A DNA stretch of 64,000 bases from Rheinheimera pacifica (GTDB lineage Bacteria > Pseudomonadota > Gammaproteobacteria > Enterobacterales > Alteromonadaceae): NCBI RefSeq assembly GCF_900108485.1, contig NZ_FNXF01000003.1:16335-80334 (forward strand), given 5' to 3'. Below are positions 63,925 to 64,000 of the stretch, piece by piece. The number at the start of each line of letters is the position of its first letter. The stretch's first letter is position 1. The position numbers and the translations under genes are program-made. The notes below the pieces were generated by a model, which saw only the letters and a program-made list of their open reading frames with translations, made no database searches and was not told where the DNA came from.

Positions 63925-64000
63925 TGGCGTCCCCTAGGGGATTCGAACCCCTGTTACCGCCGTGAAAGGGCGGTGTCCTAGGCCTCTAGACGAAGGGGAC
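63925..64000 (-). tRNA. tRNA-Glu (anticodon UUC)
   Basis: The minus strand reads GTCCCCTTCGTCTAGAGGCC and continues to the anticodon loop CCTTTCACG and the T-arm GGTTCGAATCC. It ends in GGGGAC-G-CCA. The 7-bp acceptor stem, D-, anticodon and T-arms all pair, and the 3' CCA is encoded. The mature 5' end falls exactly on the last base of the window. It is nearly identical to E. coli tRNA-Glu. Confidence 0.97.

Noticed and set aside
1..64000. CRISPR array, prophage or insertion sequence
   Set aside because: No regularly spaced 25-40 bp direct repeats, transposase, integrase or phage structural gene was seen. The 54-bp pair at 1455-1589 has only two copies and no cas genes.

Overview
The window is a 64 kb chromosomal segment of a gammaproteobacterium. 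No insertion sequence, phage gene, integrase or CRISPR array is visible. Gene content and order (fadR, dsbB, aroC-prmB/smrB, sixA, fadIJ, maoP/hdfR, folX-yfcH, ybbPA/tesA) recall an Escherichia coli-like core. The kdp/ktr set, the ECF sigma/ChrR pair, the Bat operon, the frequent TTG starts and the structured intergenic repeats point to an Alteromonadales-like relative such as Rheinheimera, Alishewanella or Arsukibacterium. The genus is an inference from memory of gene content, not a search result.

Layout. 0-5 kb: two divergent RluA-type pseudouridine synthases, a tandem 54-bp repeat, a secreted S9 peptidase and azoR. 5-10.4 kb: an ECF sigma factor with a ChrR-type anti-sigma factor, a 750-residue fusion of cysteine desulfurase, persulfide-dioxygenase-like MBL and rhodanese domains, fadR and dsbB. 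10.4-13.3 kb: a folded intergenic repeat, an ArsR repressor with an old yellow enzyme, two unrecognised small genes and a GNAT acetyltransferase. 13.4-27.5 kb: a potassium supercluster made of ktrAB, a second TrkH with its own KdpDE-like two-component pair, and kdpFABC-porin-kdpDE. It includes a 26-residue kdpF. A shared AATCTTTAT motif occurs in both candidate control regions.

27.6-35.3 kb: apbE, fklB, and an operon running prmB-aroC-MFS-NAD kinase-like-yfcL, with smrB and sixA. 35.4-45.7 kb: a cytosolic pitrilysin-like protease, a PAS-GGDEF-EAL protein, maoP/hdfR and fadIJ. A FadR-type palindrome and a second palindrome lie in front of fadI. 45.8-52.7 kb: a MoxR/DUF58/DUF4381/VWA/VWA-TPR/BatD (Bat) operon. 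52.7-58.7 kb: putP behind unusual repeats, a degenerate EAL-HDOD protein, a ComEA-like protein and a PepSY/response regulator/histidine kinase operon. 58.7-64 kb: folX, yfcH, the ybbA/ybbP ABC exporter divergent from tesA with overlapping start codons, and a tRNA-Glu ending at the window edge.

How genes work together. FadR is encoded about 36 kb from fadIJ and probably represses it. The KdpE-type regulators probably tie the three potassium uptake systems together. The Bat operon looks like a complete envelope-associated MoxR/VWA complex. The least expected single gene is the three-domain sulfur fusion at 6517-8769.
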